A stretch of DNA of 64,000 nt from assembly GCF_003402235.1 (NCBI RefSeq), contig NZ_QEWO01000001.1:186001-250000 (forward strand). Reading direction: 5' to 3'. The position numbers and the translations under genes were made by a program. Below, piece after piece: positions 1-8,963 of the stretch. Positions within the stretch are counted from its first letter, which is position 1. Each line of letters starts with the position of its first letter. The stretch is from Parahaliea mediterranea (lineage in GTDB: Bacteria; Pseudomonadota; Gammaproteobacteria; Pseudomonadales; Halieaceae). Under the pieces are notes generated by a model. That model was not told the DNA's origin. It ran no database searches and was given only the letters and a program-made list of their open reading frames with translations.

Positions 1-140
1 GCCTGGTGGCCGGGTCGCGGCAATCGGTGAACAAGATTCTGCGCCAGTGGCAGGCCGATGAGATCATCGATCTCGCCTACGGCAGCCTCATCATTCGCGA
101 TCTGCCAACGCTTGAGCGCCTGAGCCAGAAAGGTGACTGA
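1..140 (+). CDS. Crp/Fnr-family transcriptional regulator, C-terminal fragment
   Basis: Only the last 45 codons lie in the window; the reading frame enters at base 3 and stops with TGA at 138-140. The peptide contains SRQSVNKILRQWQ, which matches the recognition helix of the Crp/Fnr winged helix-turn-helix, followed by IIDLAYGSLIIRDLPTLERL, the wing and terminal strand usual at the C-terminus of this family. The cyclic-nucleotide-like sensor domain lies upstream of the window, so the effector cannot be judged. It is on the same strand as the following hydroxy-acid operon, but about 180 bases of non-coding DNA separate them, so a direct regulatory link is only possible. Confidence 0.75.
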   Translation, partial: LVAGSRQSVNKILRQWQADEIIDLAYGSLIIRDLPTLERLSQKGD

Positions 141-200
141 CTAGCGGTTTCACTCTGGCGCCAGTGGCGTTGGCGCTGTTCGCACACTATCGCATGGGCG

Positions 201-230
201 ACAAACTTTTGTGTAGTCGCGTCCTATACT
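201..230 (+). promoter_or_regulatory. Candidate operator/promoter of the hydroxy-acid operon
   Basis: The 181-base gap before the aldehyde dehydrogenase gene holds an inverted repeat ACAAA-CT-TTTGT at 201-212 and a -10-like TATACT at 225-230. No convincing -35 hexamer is at the right spacing, which would suit an activated promoter. This is the only visible start point for the seven-gene operon downstream. Confidence 0.3.
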
Positions 231-321
231 GCGTGCCACTTAGCGGGCGCAGCGGTACTGTATTGCAGGTCGCACCGCCCCCGGGCAACCAACGCAGCAC
301 ACTGCGAGGAGCGATAGCATC

Positions 322-1764
322 ATGAACCAGCCACTGCCGGCGGACGCCACCGCAATCCCTCAGGAATTTCTTGATGTCTTCGCCGAACAGAAGGCGCACT
401 ACCACGCCCATCGCAACCCCAGCTATGAAGAGCGGGTGGCGGATCTCAAAGCCCTGCATCGGCTGCTGGTGGAGAATCGCGAAGCGCTGATTGATGCGGT
501 GAACACCGACTACGGCTGCCGGGCACGCTTTGAAACCATTCTCTCGGAACTGCTGATGAACCAGGAGGGCATCCTGGACGTCATCAAACACCTGAAAAAA
601 TGGATGAAGCCCCAGAAGCGGGCGCTGGATGTCACCCAGTATCCCCTGGCCAAGGCCCGCGTTGTGCCGCAACCGCTGGGTGTTGTGGGCATTGTGGTGC
701 CCTGGAACTTCCCGATTTCCATGGCCTTTGCGCCGCTGACCGGCATCTTTGCCGCCGGCAACACCGCCATGATCAAAATGTCGGAGAACTCCAACGCACT
801 GGCGGCCCTGTTCAAGGCACTGGCGCCGAAGTACTTCAGCGCCGGCAAGCTGGCCTTCTTCGAAGACGGCAACGGCCGCGGCCCGGCCTTTACCCAGCTG
901 CCTTTCGATCACCTGTTCTTCACCGGCTCGCCCGCCACCGGCAAGGCGGTGATGGCCAACTGCGCCAAAAACCTCACGCCGGTGACCCTGGAACTGGGCG
1001 GCAAGTCGCCGGCCGTTGTGGCGCCGGACTACGCCATCACCACCGCCACCGAGCGTGTGATGTGGGTGAAGATGTTCAACGCCGGCCAAATCTGCACCAA
1101 CGTGGATTACCTCTACCTGCCCGAGGGCAAGGAGGAGGAGTTTGTGTCCGAGGCGCGACGCATCTGCAATGCACGCTACCCGGACATCAACAACGGCGAT
1201 TACACCGCGGTGATCGACCAGCGCTCCTACGACCGCCTGCAGGCGACCCTGGAAGACGCCCGCAGCAAGGGCGCCCGGGTAATCAACCTGTTCGACAACC
1301 AGCAGCCCGACGCCAGTCGCCGCATCTTCCCGCCCCATGTGGTGCTGGATGTGACCGACGACATGGAGATCATGCAGCGCGAGGTCTTCGGCCCCCTGTT
1401 GCCAGTGAAGACCTACCGCAACCGCGACGAAGTGATCGACTATATTGATGGCAAGCCCCGCCCGCTGGCCTTTTACGTGTACACCAACGACAAGGCACTG
1501 GCCGACTGGTACATCCAGCACACCCTGTCCGGCGGCGTTACGGTGAACGACGGCCTGATTCACGCCGCCCTGCACAGCCTGCCCTTTGGCGGCGTGGGCA
1601 ACTCGGGCATGGGGCATTACCACGGTTACGAAGGCTTCACCACCTTCTCCAAAATGCGGCCTATTTTCTACCAGGGCCCGGTCCGTGCAATGAACATGCT
1701 GATGCCTCCCTACGCGGGCAAGGCCAACCGAATGCTCAACTTCATGTTGAAGATGAAAAGCTGA
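322..1764 (+). CDS. Coniferyl-aldehyde-dehydrogenase-type aldehyde dehydrogenase
   Basis: A 480-residue NAD(P)-dependent aldehyde dehydrogenase, normal length for the CalB-like branch (coniferyl aldehyde dehydrogenase family). The fold signature is clear: PWNFP at 127-131, the general-base glutamate in LELGGKSP (Glu224) and the catalytic cysteine in NAGQICTN (Cys258). A GCGAGGAG Shine-Dalgarno lies about 10 bases before the ATG. It is first in a plus-strand operon with a ThDP enzyme, an IlvD-type dehydratase and hydroxyacid oxidoreductases. There it probably oxidises an aldehyde released by the ThDP decarboxylase-like enzyme or by sugar-acid cleavage, such as glycolaldehyde or lactaldehyde. 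The family name does not establish coniferyl aldehyde as substrate; the context argues against it. Confidence 0.88.
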   Translation: MNQPLPADATAIPQEFLDVFAEQKAHYHAHRNPSYEERVADLKALHRLLVENREALIDAVNTDYGCRARFETILSELLMNQEGILDVIKHLKKWMKPQKRALDVTQYPLAKARVVPQPLGVVGIVVPWNFPISMAFAPLTGIFAAGNTAMIKMSENSNALAALFKALAPKYFSAGKLAFFEDGNGRGPAFTQLPFDHLFFTGSPATGKAVMANCAKNLTPVTLELGGKSPAVVAPDYAITTATERVMWVKMFNAGQICTNVDYLYLPEGKEEEFVSEARRICNARYPDINNGDYTAVIDQRSYDRLQATLEDARSKGARVINLFDNQQPDASRRIFPPHVVLDVTDDMEIMQREVFGPLLPVKTYRNRDEVIDYIDGKPRPLAFYVYTNDKALADWYIQHTLSGGVTVNDGLIHAALHSLPFGGVGNSGMGHYHGYEGFTTFSKMRPIFYQGPVRAMNMLMPPYAGKANRMLNFMLKMKS

Positions 1765-1814
1765 GCCCGGCCTTTAGCAACGGCCCTGATGACACCAAAT
1801 AAGAGGATAGACGA

Positions 1815-3377
1815 ATGAACGGCGCCGAAAGCCTGATCCAGACCCTGGTCAACAACGGGGTGGACGTTTGCTTCACCAACCCGGGAACGTCCGAAATGCA
1901 CTTCGTGGCCGCCCTGGACGAAGTGGAGGGCATGCGCTGCGTGCTGTGCCTGTTTGAAGGCGTCGTCAGCGGCGCCGCCCTTGGCTATGCGGCCATGGCC
2001 GAAAAGCCCGCCTCGACCCTGCTGCACCTGGGCCCCGGCCTTGGCAATGCGCTGGCGAACATCCACAACGCCAAAAAGGGCAACCTGCCGCTGGTGAATA
2101 TTGTGGGCGACCACGCCACATACCACCTGGAATATGACGCGCCCCTGACCTCGGATATCGCCGGTATCGCGGGCCCGGTATCCCACTGGGTGCACAGTTC
2201 GCCAACGCCGGCCCATATCGCCCGCGATGCCGCCGAAGCGGTGCAGCAGGCGGGCATCGGGCATATCGCCACGCTGGTGCTGCCGGCGGATGTGTCCTGG
2301 GGCGACAACCCCGAAGGGGCCGCCCCGGCGGTGGACAAAGCCGAGGCCGCCCCGGTGGCCGAGGACAAACTGCAGGAAGCGGCAGAGCGCCTGCGCGCCG
2401 GCAAGAACACCGTCATCATGGTGGGCGGGCGCCACGTCAGCGAAGCGCAGGGCATCAAGCTGGCCCGCCTGGCGACGGCGACCGGCGCCCGCCTGATGAC
2501 CGAAACCTTCCCCACGCGGGTGCGCCGTGGCGCCGGCACGGCGGTGATCGACCGGCTGCCCTATCTGGCGGAACTGGCCATCGACGCCCTCAAGGATGCC
2601 GAGCAACTGATCCTGCTGGGCTGCGCCAGCCCGGTGTCGTTCTTCGCCTACCCCAACGTGCCCAGCGTACTGGAGCCGGAGGGTTGCAGCGTCTACCCCC
2701 TGGCCGGGCCCAACGACGATATTGATGCGGCGCTGGATGCGCTGCTGGCGGCTTTTTCCGCCGAGGCCCAGGCGGTTGAGCTGCGCGAGCTGCAGGTGCC
2801 GCCAGCCCCCACTGGCGAGTTGGATGCCAACAGCGCGGCCCAGGCCCTGGCCCACCACCTGCCGGAAAACGCCATTGTGGTGGACGAGGGCATCACCACC
2901 GCGCTGGCCTGCTTCCCCTTCACCCAGGGCGCCCGCGCCCACGACTGGGTGAACCTGGCTGGCGGCTCCATCGGCTTTGGCCTGCCCGCCGCGGTGGGCG
3001 CGGCCATTGCCTGCCCGCAGCGCAAGGTGATTTGCCTGGAGGGCGATGGCAGCGCCATGTACACCATCCAGTCCCTGTGGACCATGGCGCGGGAGAACCT
3101 GGACATTACCGTGCTGCTGTTTAACAACCGCAAGTACTCCATCCTGGAGCTGGAGTTTGCCCGCACCGGCGCGCGGGGCGGCAAGCCCGGGCCCAAGGCC
3201 GCCAGCTCACTGGATATCGGCAGCCCCGACATGGACTTTGCCAGCATGGCCCAGGGCATGGGTGTGCCCGCCTTGGTAGCCACCACCGCCGAGGAACTCA
3301 ATGCCGCCCTGGCGCGGGGCATGGCCGAGGCCGGCCCGCTGCTGATTGACGCCCGGGTGCCGCCGCTGCAGTTCTAA
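1815..3377 (+). CDS. Thiamine-diphosphate enzyme, acetolactate synthase large-subunit-like / 2-keto acid decarboxylase-like
   Basis: A 520-residue ThDP enzyme with the usual Pyr, central and PP domains. The cofactor-activating glutamate is Glu48 (CLFEGVVSG), and the ThDP/Mg motif runs from GDGS at 410-413 to NN at 437-438. Such proteins are usually annotated as acetolactate synthase large subunit, but there is no ilvN-like small subunit beside it and the protein is shorter than typical IlvB. A benzoylformate-decarboxylase-like 2-keto acid decarboxylase is therefore equally plausible. AAGAGGAT precedes the ATG. It is 50 bases downstream of the aldehyde dehydrogenase and 64 bases upstream of the dehydratase, so keto-acid decarboxylation feeding the aldehyde dehydrogenase is a reasonable inference. 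Confidence 0.82.
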   Translation: MNGAESLIQTLVNNGVDVCFTNPGTSEMHFVAALDEVEGMRCVLCLFEGVVSGAALGYAAMAEKPASTLLHLGPGLGNALANIHNAKKGNLPLVNIVGDHATYHLEYDAPLTSDIAGIAGPVSHWVHSSPTPAHIARDAAEAVQQAGIGHIATLVLPADVSWGDNPEGAAPAVDKAEAAPVAEDKLQEAAERLRAGKNTVIMVGGRHVSEAQGIKLARLATATGARLMTETFPTRVRRGAGTAVIDRLPYLAELAIDALKDAEQLILLGCASPVSFFAYPNVPSVLEPEGCSVYPLAGPNDDIDAALDALLAAFSAEAQAVELRELQVPPAPTGELDANSAAQALAHHLPENAIVVDEGITTALACFPFTQGARAHDWVNLAGGSIGFGLPAAVGAAIACPQRKVICLEGDGSAMYTIQSLWTMARENLDITVLLFNNRKYSILELEFARTGARGGKPGPKAASSLDIGSPDMDFASMAQGMGVPALVATTAEELNAALARGMAEAGPLLIDARVPPLQF

Positions 3378-3441
3378 CCTCCCACAGGGCGCCGACGCCA
3401 ACCGGCGCCGCAGACCGATCTTACCGAGAGGAATAACAACC

Positions 3442-5181
3442 ATGGCGGACCGTAAAGCCAGTCACAAACCTCCCTATCGATCCAGCGTCATGAAAAACGG
3501 CCCGATCAAGGCCGCCGCCCGCGCCATGTTGCGTGGCATGGGGCTGGACGACGAGGACATCGCGCAGCCCTTTGTGGGCGTGGTGTCCAGCCACGGTGAA
3601 ATGAGCCCGTGCAACATACGCCTTGCTGAGGTTGCCGAACAGGCGCGCTTTGGCATTTACCGCGGCGGCGGCACGCCGCGGGAGTTCACCACCATTTCCG
3701 TGTCCGACGGCCTGGTGAACGGTCACACCGGCATGCATTTTTCCTTGATGTCGCGGGAGCTGATTGCCGACAGCATTGAGATAGTGATGCGCGCCCACCA
3801 GTACGACGGCCTGATGTGTATCGGCGCCTGCGACAAGAACTTCCCCGGCATGATGATGGCCCTGACCCGCCTGAACGTGCCCGGTGCCTTCGTCAACGGC
3901 GGCCCGGCCATTGCCGGGCGCTACAAGGATGCGCCGGCGGAAGTCAAAACCGTGGGCGAGTACACCGGCAAATTGATCGCCTCCCAGACCGACGAGGAAG
4001 AGCTGGAGGCGGTGTCCCGTGCCGCCTGGCCTGCATCCGGTTGCTGCGCCGGGCAGTTCACCGCCAACACCATGGGCATGGTGGCCGAGGTACTGGGCTT
4101 TTCGCCCCTTGGGTCCAGCACCATTCCCTCGGTACACAGCCAGCGTCGCGCCATGGCGCGGCGAGCAGGGCGGCAGTTGATGCAGGCCGTAGAGGCCAAC
4201 TTCCCGCTGCCGCGCGACCTAGTGACCCGCAAAAGCCTGGAAAACGCCTGCGCGGCGGTAGCGGCCACCGGCGGCTCCACCAACTCCGTGCTGCACATCC
4301 CGGCCATTGCCAACGAAGCGGGCATTGCCTTCACCATCGAGGATGTGGCCGAGGTGTTTGACCGCACCCCGCTGCTCACCCACCTCAGCCCCTCTGGCCC
4401 CTATCTCTACCCGGACCTGCACGAGATTGGCGGTGTGCCGGTTATCCTCAAGCAATTGCTGAAAGGCGGCTTCCTGCACGGCGACTGCCTGACCCTCAGC
4501 GGTGAAACCCTGGCCGATGCCCTGGCGGATGCCCCCGAGGCGGATGGGCGCATAGTCGAGCCGGTGGAAAAACCCCGTTCCAGCCACGGCGGCCTGAAAA
4601 TTCTCAAGGGCAACCTGGCTCCGGCGGGGGCGGTGATCAAAACCGCCGGCCTTGAGCGCGAGCGCTTCACTGGGCCTGCCCGGGTGTTTGAATCCGAGGA
4701 GGCCTGCCTGCAGAGCCTGCTGGCCCACGAAATCCAGGACGGCGACGTGGTGGTGATTCGCAACGAAGGGCCTGTGGGTGGCCCCGGCATGCGCGAGATG
4801 GTGACCATCACCGCGCTGCTTTATGGCATGGGCAAGGGCGAAAGCGTCGCCATGGTGACCGACGGGCGCTTCTCCGGCGCGTCCCGCGGCTTCTGCGTGG
4901 GTTATGTCACACCCGAAGCGGCACGCGGGGGGCTCATTGCCCTGGTGCAGAGCGGCGATGTGATCGACATCGACCTCAATGCCGAAACCCTGGTGCTTGA
5001 CGTGGGCGAAGACGAGCTGCGCGAACGGGAGCGCACCCTCAAGCGCGACGACCCCAGCGGCAAAGGCTATATCGCCGCCGCCGGTTACGCCCAGAAGTAC
5101 ATCGCCAGTGTCGGCCCGGCCAACCGTGGCGCCGTGACCCACAACGGTAACGTCGACTGGCGCAACGAAGCCGATCAGTAA
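3442..5181 (+). CDS. IlvD/Edd-family dehydratase (dihydroxy-acid or sugar-acid dehydratase)
   Basis: A 579-residue iron-sulfur dehydratase of the IlvD/Edd family that converts 2,3-dihydroxy acids to 2-keto-3-deoxy acids. Three cysteines sit where DHAD-type enzymes ligate the cluster: SPCN (Cys57), GACDKN (Cys130) and CCAGQFTANTM (Cys202). The terminal region has the family motif DGRFSGASRG. I chose the ATG at 3442 because GAGAGGAAT precedes it; a frame extension 32 codons upstream lacks a ribosome site and overlaps the preceding gene. The absence of branched-chain biosynthesis neighbours and the presence of UxaA, hydroxyacid oxidoreductases and GntP suggest a sugar-acid substrate rather than valine/isoleucine synthesis. 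The name ilvD would be misleading here. Confidence 0.85.
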   Translation: MADRKASHKPPYRSSVMKNGPIKAAARAMLRGMGLDDEDIAQPFVGVVSSHGEMSPCNIRLAEVAEQARFGIYRGGGTPREFTTISVSDGLVNGHTGMHFSLMSRELIADSIEIVMRAHQYDGLMCIGACDKNFPGMMMALTRLNVPGAFVNGGPAIAGRYKDAPAEVKTVGEYTGKLIASQTDEEELEAVSRAAWPASGCCAGQFTANTMGMVAEVLGFSPLGSSTIPSVHSQRRAMARRAGRQLMQAVEANFPLPRDLVTRKSLENACAAVAATGGSTNSVLHIPAIANEAGIAFTIEDVAEVFDRTPLLTHLSPSGPYLYPDLHEIGGVPVILKQLLKGGFLHGDCLTLSGETLADALADAPEADGRIVEPVEKPRSSHGGLKILKGNLAPAGAVIKTAGLERERFTGPARVFESEEACLQSLLAHEIQDGDVVVIRNEGPVGGPGMREMVTITALLYGMGKGESVAMVTDGRFSGASRGFCVGYVTPEAARGGLIALVQSGDVIDIDLNAETLVLDVGEDELRERERTLKRDDPSGKGYIAAAGYAQKYIASVGPANRGAVTHNGNVDWRNEADQ

Positions 5182-5236
5182 TCTTTTGCCCGCCCCGGGT
5201 CGTACCGGGGCCGGCACGCCAAGCACAGGAAATGAC

Positions 5237-6169
5237 ATGTCCGAGATAAAAATAGCACTACCCGCTGAGTTGCCGCCGGCCCTGATGCAGGGCCTCGGCC
5301 AGTTAGGCCAGACCGTTGTGGCCGGCCGCGACGCCGCTGCCATGGCCGGCTGCAGCGTGTACGTGGCCAGCCCCATGAGCGCGGTAGACGCCGAACTGAT
5401 TGCCAGCTTCCCCGACTCAATGGGGCTGGTGGCCAGCGTTGGCGTGGGCACCGATCACATCGACCTCAAGGCCGCAGGAGAGCGCGGCCTGATGGTGAGC
5501 AATACCCCGGTGGTGACTGAAGATACGGCCGACCTCGCCATGGCCCTGCTGCTGGCTACCTGCCGGCGCCTCAGCACCTGTGAGCAGCACCTGCGCGCCG
5601 GCGACTGGGCCGGCGCCCAGCAACAACTGGGGCAACGAGTGCACGGCAAAACCCTGGGTATTGTCGGCTTTGGCGATATCGGCCAGGCCCTGGCACGCCG
5701 CGCCGGCGGCTTTGCCATGGAGATTCTGTACCACGGCCCCAACCGCAAGGCCGAGGCAGAGCGCCTTACCGGCGCGCGCTACTGCGAAAGCCTTGAAGAA
5801 CTGCTGGCGGCCAGCGATATCGTGTCGCTGAACTGCCCCCTGACCCCCTTTACCCGGCACCTGATGAACGCCATTACCCTGCAGCAGATGAAAGCCGGCG
5901 CGGTGCTGATCAACACCGGCCGCGGCCCGCTGGTGGATGAGGCAGCACTGGTGCAGGCACTGGCCAGCGGCCACCTGGGCGGTGCGGGGCTGGATGTGTT
6001 CGAGTTCGAACCCGAGGTCACCCCGGCGCTTAAAGACTTCAGCAACGTGACCCTGCTGCCCCACATTGGCAGCGCGACCGGCGAGTGCCGCATGGACATG
6101 GCCCTGCGCCTGTTGGGGAATATCCAGGCCTACCTGCAGCAGGGAGCGCCGGGCGATCGCTGCGTGTGA
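5237..6169 (+). CDS. D-isomer-specific 2-hydroxyacid dehydrogenase
   Basis: A 310-residue NAD(P)-dependent 2-hydroxyacid dehydrogenase/2-ketoacid reductase of the GhrB/hydroxypyruvate reductase type. The nucleotide site is GIVGFGDIG, followed by the family signatures NCPLTPFTRHLMN (substrate arginine) and INTGRGPLVDE. The catalytic histidine is in LLPHIGSATGE. The start at 5237 is preceded by ACAGGAA; an in-frame extension upstream reads into the intergenic gap without a ribosome site. It lies third-to-fourth in the hydroxy-acid operon, 55 bases after the dehydratase. Together with the FMN oxidase that follows, it would let the cell interconvert D- and L-2-hydroxy acids with 2-keto acids. The exact substrate cannot be read from the sequence. 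Confidence 0.88.
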   Translation: MSEIKIALPAELPPALMQGLGQLGQTVVAGRDAAAMAGCSVYVASPMSAVDAELIASFPDSMGLVASVGVGTDHIDLKAAGERGLMVSNTPVVTEDTADLAMALLLATCRRLSTCEQHLRAGDWAGAQQQLGQRVHGKTLGIVGFGDIGQALARRAGGFAMEILYHGPNRKAEAERLTGARYCESLEELLAASDIVSLNCPLTPFTRHLMNAITLQQMKAGAVLINTGRGPLVDEAALVQALASGHLGGAGLDVFEFEPEVTPALKDFSNVTLLPHIGSATGECRMDMALRLLGNIQAYLQQGAPGDRCV

Positions 6170-6197
6170 TCGCCGACAATAACAACTGGAGAACACC

Positions 6198-7370
6198 ATG
6201 AGTATTTTTGACGTAGTGCCGATAACCGCCGATGACCACCGCCGCCGCGCGCGCAGGCGGTTGCCGCGCTTTCTGTTCGACTACATCGATGGGGCCGCCA
6301 ACGACGAGCTGACCCTGCGCGACAACGCCGGCGACCTGCAGCGCCTGCGCCTCAAACAGCGGGTGATGCGCGATGTCTCCGCCGTGAGCACCGAATGCGA
6401 GCTGCTGGGCTTTCGCGCGCAATCGCCGCTGGTGCTGGCCCCGGTGGGCATGACCGGCATGTACGCCCGGCGCGGCGAAGTACAGGCGGCCCGGGCCGCC
6501 AATACGCAACAGGTGCCATTCACCCTGTCCACCATGAGCATCTGCTCGCTGGAAGAGGTGCAAGCTGCCACCCGGGGGCCGTTCTGGTTCCAGCTGTACA
6601 TGCTGCGCGACCGGGAGTTTATCCAGCGCCTGCTGGAGCGGGCACGCGCCGCCGGCTGCACCACCCTGGCCTTTACCGTGGATTTGCCCATACCCGGCAT
6701 GCGCCTGCGCGACTACCGCAACGGCATGCTGGGCGGCGGCCTGCCCGGCACCCTCAGCAAGCTGGCCCAGCTGGCCACCAGCCCGGCCTGGGCTTGGGAC
6801 GTTGGCATCAAGGGCAAGCCGCACAACTTCGGCAACCTGGCCGAGAAAATACCCGACCCGGATGACCTGGACCTGTACAAGGCCTTTATCGACTCCCAGT
6901 TCGACCCCAGCTGCACCTGGGACGACATTCGCTGGTTGCGCGACCAGTGGCAGGGCAAGTTGCTGGTCAAAGGCATTATGGAGGCCGACGATGCCCGCGC
7001 CGCGGTGGACGCCGGCGCCGATGCGGTGCTGGTGTCCAACCACGGTGCGCGCCAGTTGGATTCAGTGGCATCCACCATCGCCAAATTGCCGGGTGTGGTT
7101 GATGCGGTGGGCGAGCAGGTGGAAGTCTATCTCGATGGCGGCGTGCGCAGCGGCATTGACGTGGTCAAGGCGCTGTGCCTGGGCGCCCGCGGGGTGTTCC
7201 TGGGGCGGGCCTGGGTGTATGCACTGGCCAGCAAAGGGCAGGGCGGTGTGGAGCAACTGCTCGCCCTGATGCAAAAAGAAATGGCCACCGCAATGGCCCT
7301 GATGGGCGTGAACCGCCTGTCGGAATTGACGCCGGCACTACTTGATGGCGGCAACGGCGGGGAGCAGTAA
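6198..7370 (+). CDS. FMN-dependent alpha-hydroxyacid oxidase/dehydrogenase (LldD-like)
   Basis: A 390-residue TIM-barrel flavoprotein that oxidises (S)-2-hydroxy acids such as L-lactate or glycolate. Visible family features are the N-terminal RLPRFLFDYIDGAANDE segment, the FMN loop TVDLPIPGMRLRDYRNG, the catalytic pair in SNHGARQLD (His and Arg) and the phosphate-binding DGGVRSG plus GRAWVY. TGGAGAACACC precedes the ATG. The gene is 28 bases after the D-hydroxyacid dehydrogenase and 3 bases before the UxaA gene, so co-transcription is very likely. Whether electrons go to oxygen or to the respiratory chain is not visible. An L-lactate-like product of sugar-acid breakdown would fit. Confidence 0.88.
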   Translation: MSIFDVVPITADDHRRRARRRLPRFLFDYIDGAANDELTLRDNAGDLQRLRLKQRVMRDVSAVSTECELLGFRAQSPLVLAPVGMTGMYARRGEVQAARAANTQQVPFTLSTMSICSLEEVQAATRGPFWFQLYMLRDREFIQRLLERARAAGCTTLAFTVDLPIPGMRLRDYRNGMLGGGLPGTLSKLAQLATSPAWAWDVGIKGKPHNFGNLAEKIPDPDDLDLYKAFIDSQFDPSCTWDDIRWLRDQWQGKLLVKGIMEADDARAAVDAGADAVLVSNHGARQLDSVASTIAKLPGVVDAVGEQVEVYLDGGVRSGIDVVKALCLGARGVFLGRAWVYALASKGQGGVEQLLALMQKEMATAMALMGVNRLSELTPALLDGGNGGEQ

Positions 7371-7373
7371 GTC

Positions 7374-8867
7374 ATGAACAACGCCTATACCCTGTTGCAT
7401 CCCAACGACGATGTACTGATTGCCCTGCGTGACATAGCGGCCGGCAGCGAGGTGGTGGACGGTATCGTCGCCAATGCCGACATTACCGCCGGCCACAAAC
7501 TGGCCCGGCGAGCAGTGAAGGTGGGGGATGCCGTACACCGCTACAACCAGATCATCGGCTTTGCCAGCGCGGATATCGCCGTGGGCGACCACGTGCACAC
7601 CCACAACCTGGCGATGGGGGAATTCGAGCGCGATTACAACTTCTGCGGCAACGCCAAACCCACCGAGTACGTTGCCGAGCCGCGCACCTTTATGGGCATT
7701 CGGCGCGCCGACGGCCGGGTGGCCACACGCAACTATGTCGGTGTGATCGCCAGCGTCAATTGCTCTGCCACCGCGGTGAAACAGGTGTCGGAGCATTTCA
7801 AAGACCGCCTGGGTGACTACCCCAACGTGGATGGCGTTGTCGCGCTCACCCACAAAAGCGGCTGCGGGCTGGACACCCCGCTGGAAGGCTTCACCCTGTT
7901 CAAGCGCGCCCTGGGGGGCTACGTGCGACACCCCAATTTTGCCCACATCGTGGTGATTGGCCTGGGCTGCGAAATCACCAACCTCGGCGACATTCTGGAC
8001 GGCTGGCCGGGTGATTCCCTGTCCATCCAGGAGGCCGGTGGCACCCCGGCCACCGTGGCCGAAGCCATCCGCCGTATCGAGGCCGTGTTGCCTGAGGTCA
8101 ACCGGGTGGAGCGCGAACCCGTTCCCCTGAGCGAGCTAAAGCTCGCCATGCAGTGCGGCGGCTCCGACGGCCATTCCGGCATCAGCTGCAACCCGGCGCT
8201 GGGCTATGCGGTGGACTTGCTGGTGCGCCACGGGGGCACCGCCATCCTGTCCGAAACCACCGAATGCTACGGCGCCGAGCATGTGCTCACCGCCCGGGCC
8301 GCCAGTGAGGAAGTGGGGCAGAAGCTGGTGGATCGGGTCAAGTGGTGGGAGGAGTTCACCGCCGCCCGCGGCCTGGTGATCAACAACAACCCGTCGCCGG
8401 GCAACAAGGCCGGGGGTTTGACCACCATCATCGAAAAATCCCTGGGCTCCATTGCCAAGGGGGGCACCACCAACCTGAACGCTGTCTACCAGTACGCAGA
8501 GCAGGTAGAGGCGGGTAAGGGGTTGGTGTTCATGGATGCGCCATCCTTCGACCCGGTGGGCGCCACTGCCCAGGTGGCCGGGGGCGCCACGGTGATGGTG
8601 TTTACCACCGGGCGCGGTTCCGCCTTTGGCTGCAAGCCCACGCCGTCCATCAAACTCATCGACAACACCCGCATGTTCAAGCTGATGCCGGAGGATATCG
8701 ACATCAACACCGGCACCATCCTGGAAGGCAGCGAAACCGTCGAAGAGAGCGGCGCGCAGATTTTCGAGCGCATCATCGCCGTGGCCTCCGGGGAGAAGAC
8801 CAAGAGCGAAATTCTCGGCTATGGCGAAGAGGAATTCTGCCCCTGGGATCTGGGTATTATGCTCTGA
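7374..8867 (+). CDS. UxaA-family hydro-lyase with N-terminal SAF domain (altronate dehydratase-like)
   Basis: A 497-residue iron-dependent hydro-lyase combining a SAF domain (about 1-95, with VHTHNLAMGEF at its end) and the UxaA/GarD body. Family motifs include the cysteine segment HKSGCGLDTP, GLGCEITN, and CGGSDGHSGISCNPALG. The product is annotated as D-altronate dehydratase in many genomes, but the same fold includes galactarate dehydratase and the SuyAB sulfolactate sulfo-lyase, so the substrate is uncertain. It starts 3 bases after the FMN oxidase stop. With the IlvD-type enzyme it gives this operon two dehydratases, both producing 2-keto-3-deoxy or pyruvate-type acids. Confidence 0.85.
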   Translation: MNNAYTLLHPNDDVLIALRDIAAGSEVVDGIVANADITAGHKLARRAVKVGDAVHRYNQIIGFASADIAVGDHVHTHNLAMGEFERDYNFCGNAKPTEYVAEPRTFMGIRRADGRVATRNYVGVIASVNCSATAVKQVSEHFKDRLGDYPNVDGVVALTHKSGCGLDTPLEGFTLFKRALGGYVRHPNFAHIVVIGLGCEITNLGDILDGWPGDSLSIQEAGGTPATVAEAIRRIEAVLPEVNRVEREPVPLSELKLAMQCGGSDGHSGISCNPALGYAVDLLVRHGGTAILSETTECYGAEHVLTARAASEEVGQKLVDRVKWWEEFTAARGLVINNNPSPGNKAGGLTTIIEKSLGSIAKGGTTNLNAVYQYAEQVEAGKGLVFMDAPSFDPVGATAQVAGGATVMVFTTGRGSAFGCKPTPSIKLIDNTRMFKLMPEDIDINTGTILEGSETVEESGAQIFERIIAVASGEKTKSEILGYGEEEFCPWDLGIML

Positions 8868-8963
8868 GTCCATCGCATCGCGGTGGGTATTTTTTGACCC
8901 CGCCGCGGGCGAACGCAATAACAACAACCCAATGACAACGATAAAACGGCAACAGGAATCACT

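Noticed and set aside
187-1623. Long minus-strand frame opposite the aldehyde dehydrogenase gene
   Set aside because: It is a high-GC shadow of a clear enzyme gene, with His/Gln/Gly/Val-rich composition, no motif and no ribosome site.
4219-5451. Minus-strand frame spanning the dehydratase end and the hydroxyacid dehydrogenase start
   Set aside because: Shadow of two genes; no recognisable motif or start signal.
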